This document shows positions 13,987-14,751 of a stretch of 14,751 nucleotides of DNA, piece after piece. The stretch lies in assembly GCA_020438595.1 (NCBI GenBank), contig JAGQUI010000022.1, positions 1 to 14,751 on the forward strand, in the 5' to 3' direction. The notes beneath the pieces were generated by a model. That model was not told the origin of the DNA. It saw only the letters and a list, made by a program, of their open reading frames with translations, and searched no databases. A program made the translations under genes and the position numbers. The first letter of the stretch is position 1, and each line of letters begins with the position of its first letter. Source of the stretch: Propionibacteriaceae bacterium. Its GTDB lineage: Bacteria; Actinomycetota; Actinomycetes; Propionibacteriales; Propionibacteriaceae.

Positions 13987-14751
13987 ATGGACGACGGTAT
14001 CCGGGTGGAACTGCTTTACGGCCGTGGCCGCCTCCCGGTCCGGTTTCCCGAATCGGCCGACGTCGAGGTCATCCGCAAGCGCACGCCGCCGAAGCTCACC
14101 GACCCGGCGCGCGCCGTCGCAGACTGCCTGGACAACCCCGAGGACTGCCCGGGCCTGACCGAGCTGGCCCGGGGCCGGCGCAGCGCCTGCATCGTCGTGT
14201 GCGACATCACCCGGCCGGTGCCCAACCACCTGTTCCTGCGGCCCATGGTGGAGCGGATGACCGCGTCCGGGATTCGCCTGCACGACATCACCGTCCTGAT
14301 CGCGAACGGACTGCACCGTGCCGGCGACGACGCGGAGGTCGCAGAGATCATCGGCGACCCCTGGGTGGTCGAGAACGTCCGGGTCGTGTCCCACGACGCA
14401 CGGGACCCCGCGTCCCTGGTCGACCTCGGACGCACGGCGTCAGGCGACTGCCCGGTCTCGGTCAGCCGCCGTCTGGTCGAGGCGGACCTTCGGATCGTGA
14501 CCGGCCTGGTCGAACCCCACTTCATGGCCGGGTGGTCCGGAGGACGCAAGGTGGTCGCACCGGGCGTGGCCGGGGAGGACACCATCCGCACGTTCCACTC
14601 CTCCCGGTTCATGGAGCACCCGCTCGCCGTCCAGTGCACCCTCGAAGGGAACCCGCTCCACCTCGCGCAGCTCGAGATCGTGCGCGGGATCGGCGAGTTG
14701 TACGCGCTGAACACCGTGATCGACGAGGACCGCGACCTCAGCTTCGTGAAC
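13987..14751 (+). CDS. larA: LarA-family nickel-pincer-dependent lactate racemase or 2-epimerase (3' end cut)
   Basis: The frame is open from ATG 13987 to the window edge, 255 residues of a protein usually near 420-440. The N-terminal LarA domain is complete. D73 and R76 sit in VCDITRPVP, H110 in ANGLHR, H178 in GLVEPHFMAGW and K188 in SGGRKVVAPG; H204 is in TFHSSRF. These correspond to the substrate and nickel-pincer (NPN) cofactor ligands of LarA, with the Lys that anchors the cofactor. The family racemises or epimerises alpha-hydroxy acids (lactate, malate and sugar acids) and needs LarB, LarC and LarE to make the cofactor; none is in view. The start has a G-rich site (GGGGG) and follows the quinone oxidoreductase by 9 bp. 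ANGLHR replaces the common ATGLHR, so the substrate may not be lactate. Confidence 0.88.
   Translation, partial: MDDGIRVELLYGRGRLPVRFPESADVEVIRKRTPPKLTDPARAVADCLDNPEDCPGLTELARGRRSACIVVCDITRPVPNHLFLRPMVERMTASGIRLHDITVLIANGLHRAGDDAEVAEIIGDPWVVENVRVVSHDARDPASLVDLGRTASGDCPVSVSRRLVEADLRIVTGLVEPHFMAGWSGGRKVVAPGVAGEDTIRTFHSSRFMEHPLAVQCTLEGNPLHLAQLEIVRGIGELYALNTVIDEDRDLSFVN

Noticed and set aside
12919..14394. 491-codon open frame on the minus strand across the quinone oxidoreductase and LarA genes
   Set aside because: Both opposite-strand genes have full motif sets; the antisense translation is low-complexity and resembles nothing.

Overview
The window reads as a stretch of a high-GC Gram-positive (actinobacterial) chromosome. 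The evidence is the GC-rich third codon positions, strong GGAGG-type ribosome sites, a LytR-CpsA-Psr (LCP) cell-wall protein and tRNA genes without an encoded CCA end. Something near the Propionibacteriales is a guess that the sequence alone cannot settle. No IS element, CRISPR array or phage gene was recognised.

Left part (1-3720). A leftward two-gene operon encodes a DUF6345-type protein (912-1595) with a His-Gly/Ala-Cys pair like that of caspase-fold (clan CD) peptidases. It is followed by a protein cut by the left edge (1-898) whose central pattern looks like a PepSY/FTP propeptide-type fold. A rightward CPBP-family membrane protease (2106-3002) comes next, then a decayed histidine-kinase fragment (about 3033-3353) and roughly 360 bp without a gene.

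Middle (3718-10005), a carbohydrate/polyol module. A leftward Gfo/Idh/MocA oxidoreductase (3718-4767) diverges from a rightward operon of FGGY sugar or polyol kinase (5093-6670), SorC-type sugar-responsive regulator (6667-7665, overlapping the kinase stop by 4 bp) and a GpsA-like polyol-phosphate dehydrogenase (7673-8758). The simplest reading is that the kinase phosphorylates a polyol, the GpsA-like enzyme oxidises it to a ketose phosphate, and the SorC protein senses a phosphorylated intermediate. A perfect 24-bp G/C palindrome follows the operon. A second, atypical Gfo/Idh/MocA enzyme (9034-10005) comes next. The substrate is not identifiable and no transporter is in view.

Right part (10006-14751), a more housekeeping-like segment. 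tRNA-Ser(GCT) (leftward, with a good promoter and a strong hairpin terminator) and tRNA-Ser(TGA) (leftward) bracket an LCP-family gene (10696-12294) and a small membrane protein (12330-12770). The small gene starts just downstream of tRNA-Ser(TGA) on the same strand. A rightward pair then runs to the edge: a zinc-free quinone oxidoreductase (13006-13977) and, 9 bp on, a LarA-family nickel-dependent racemase/epimerase (13987 to the edge, cut).
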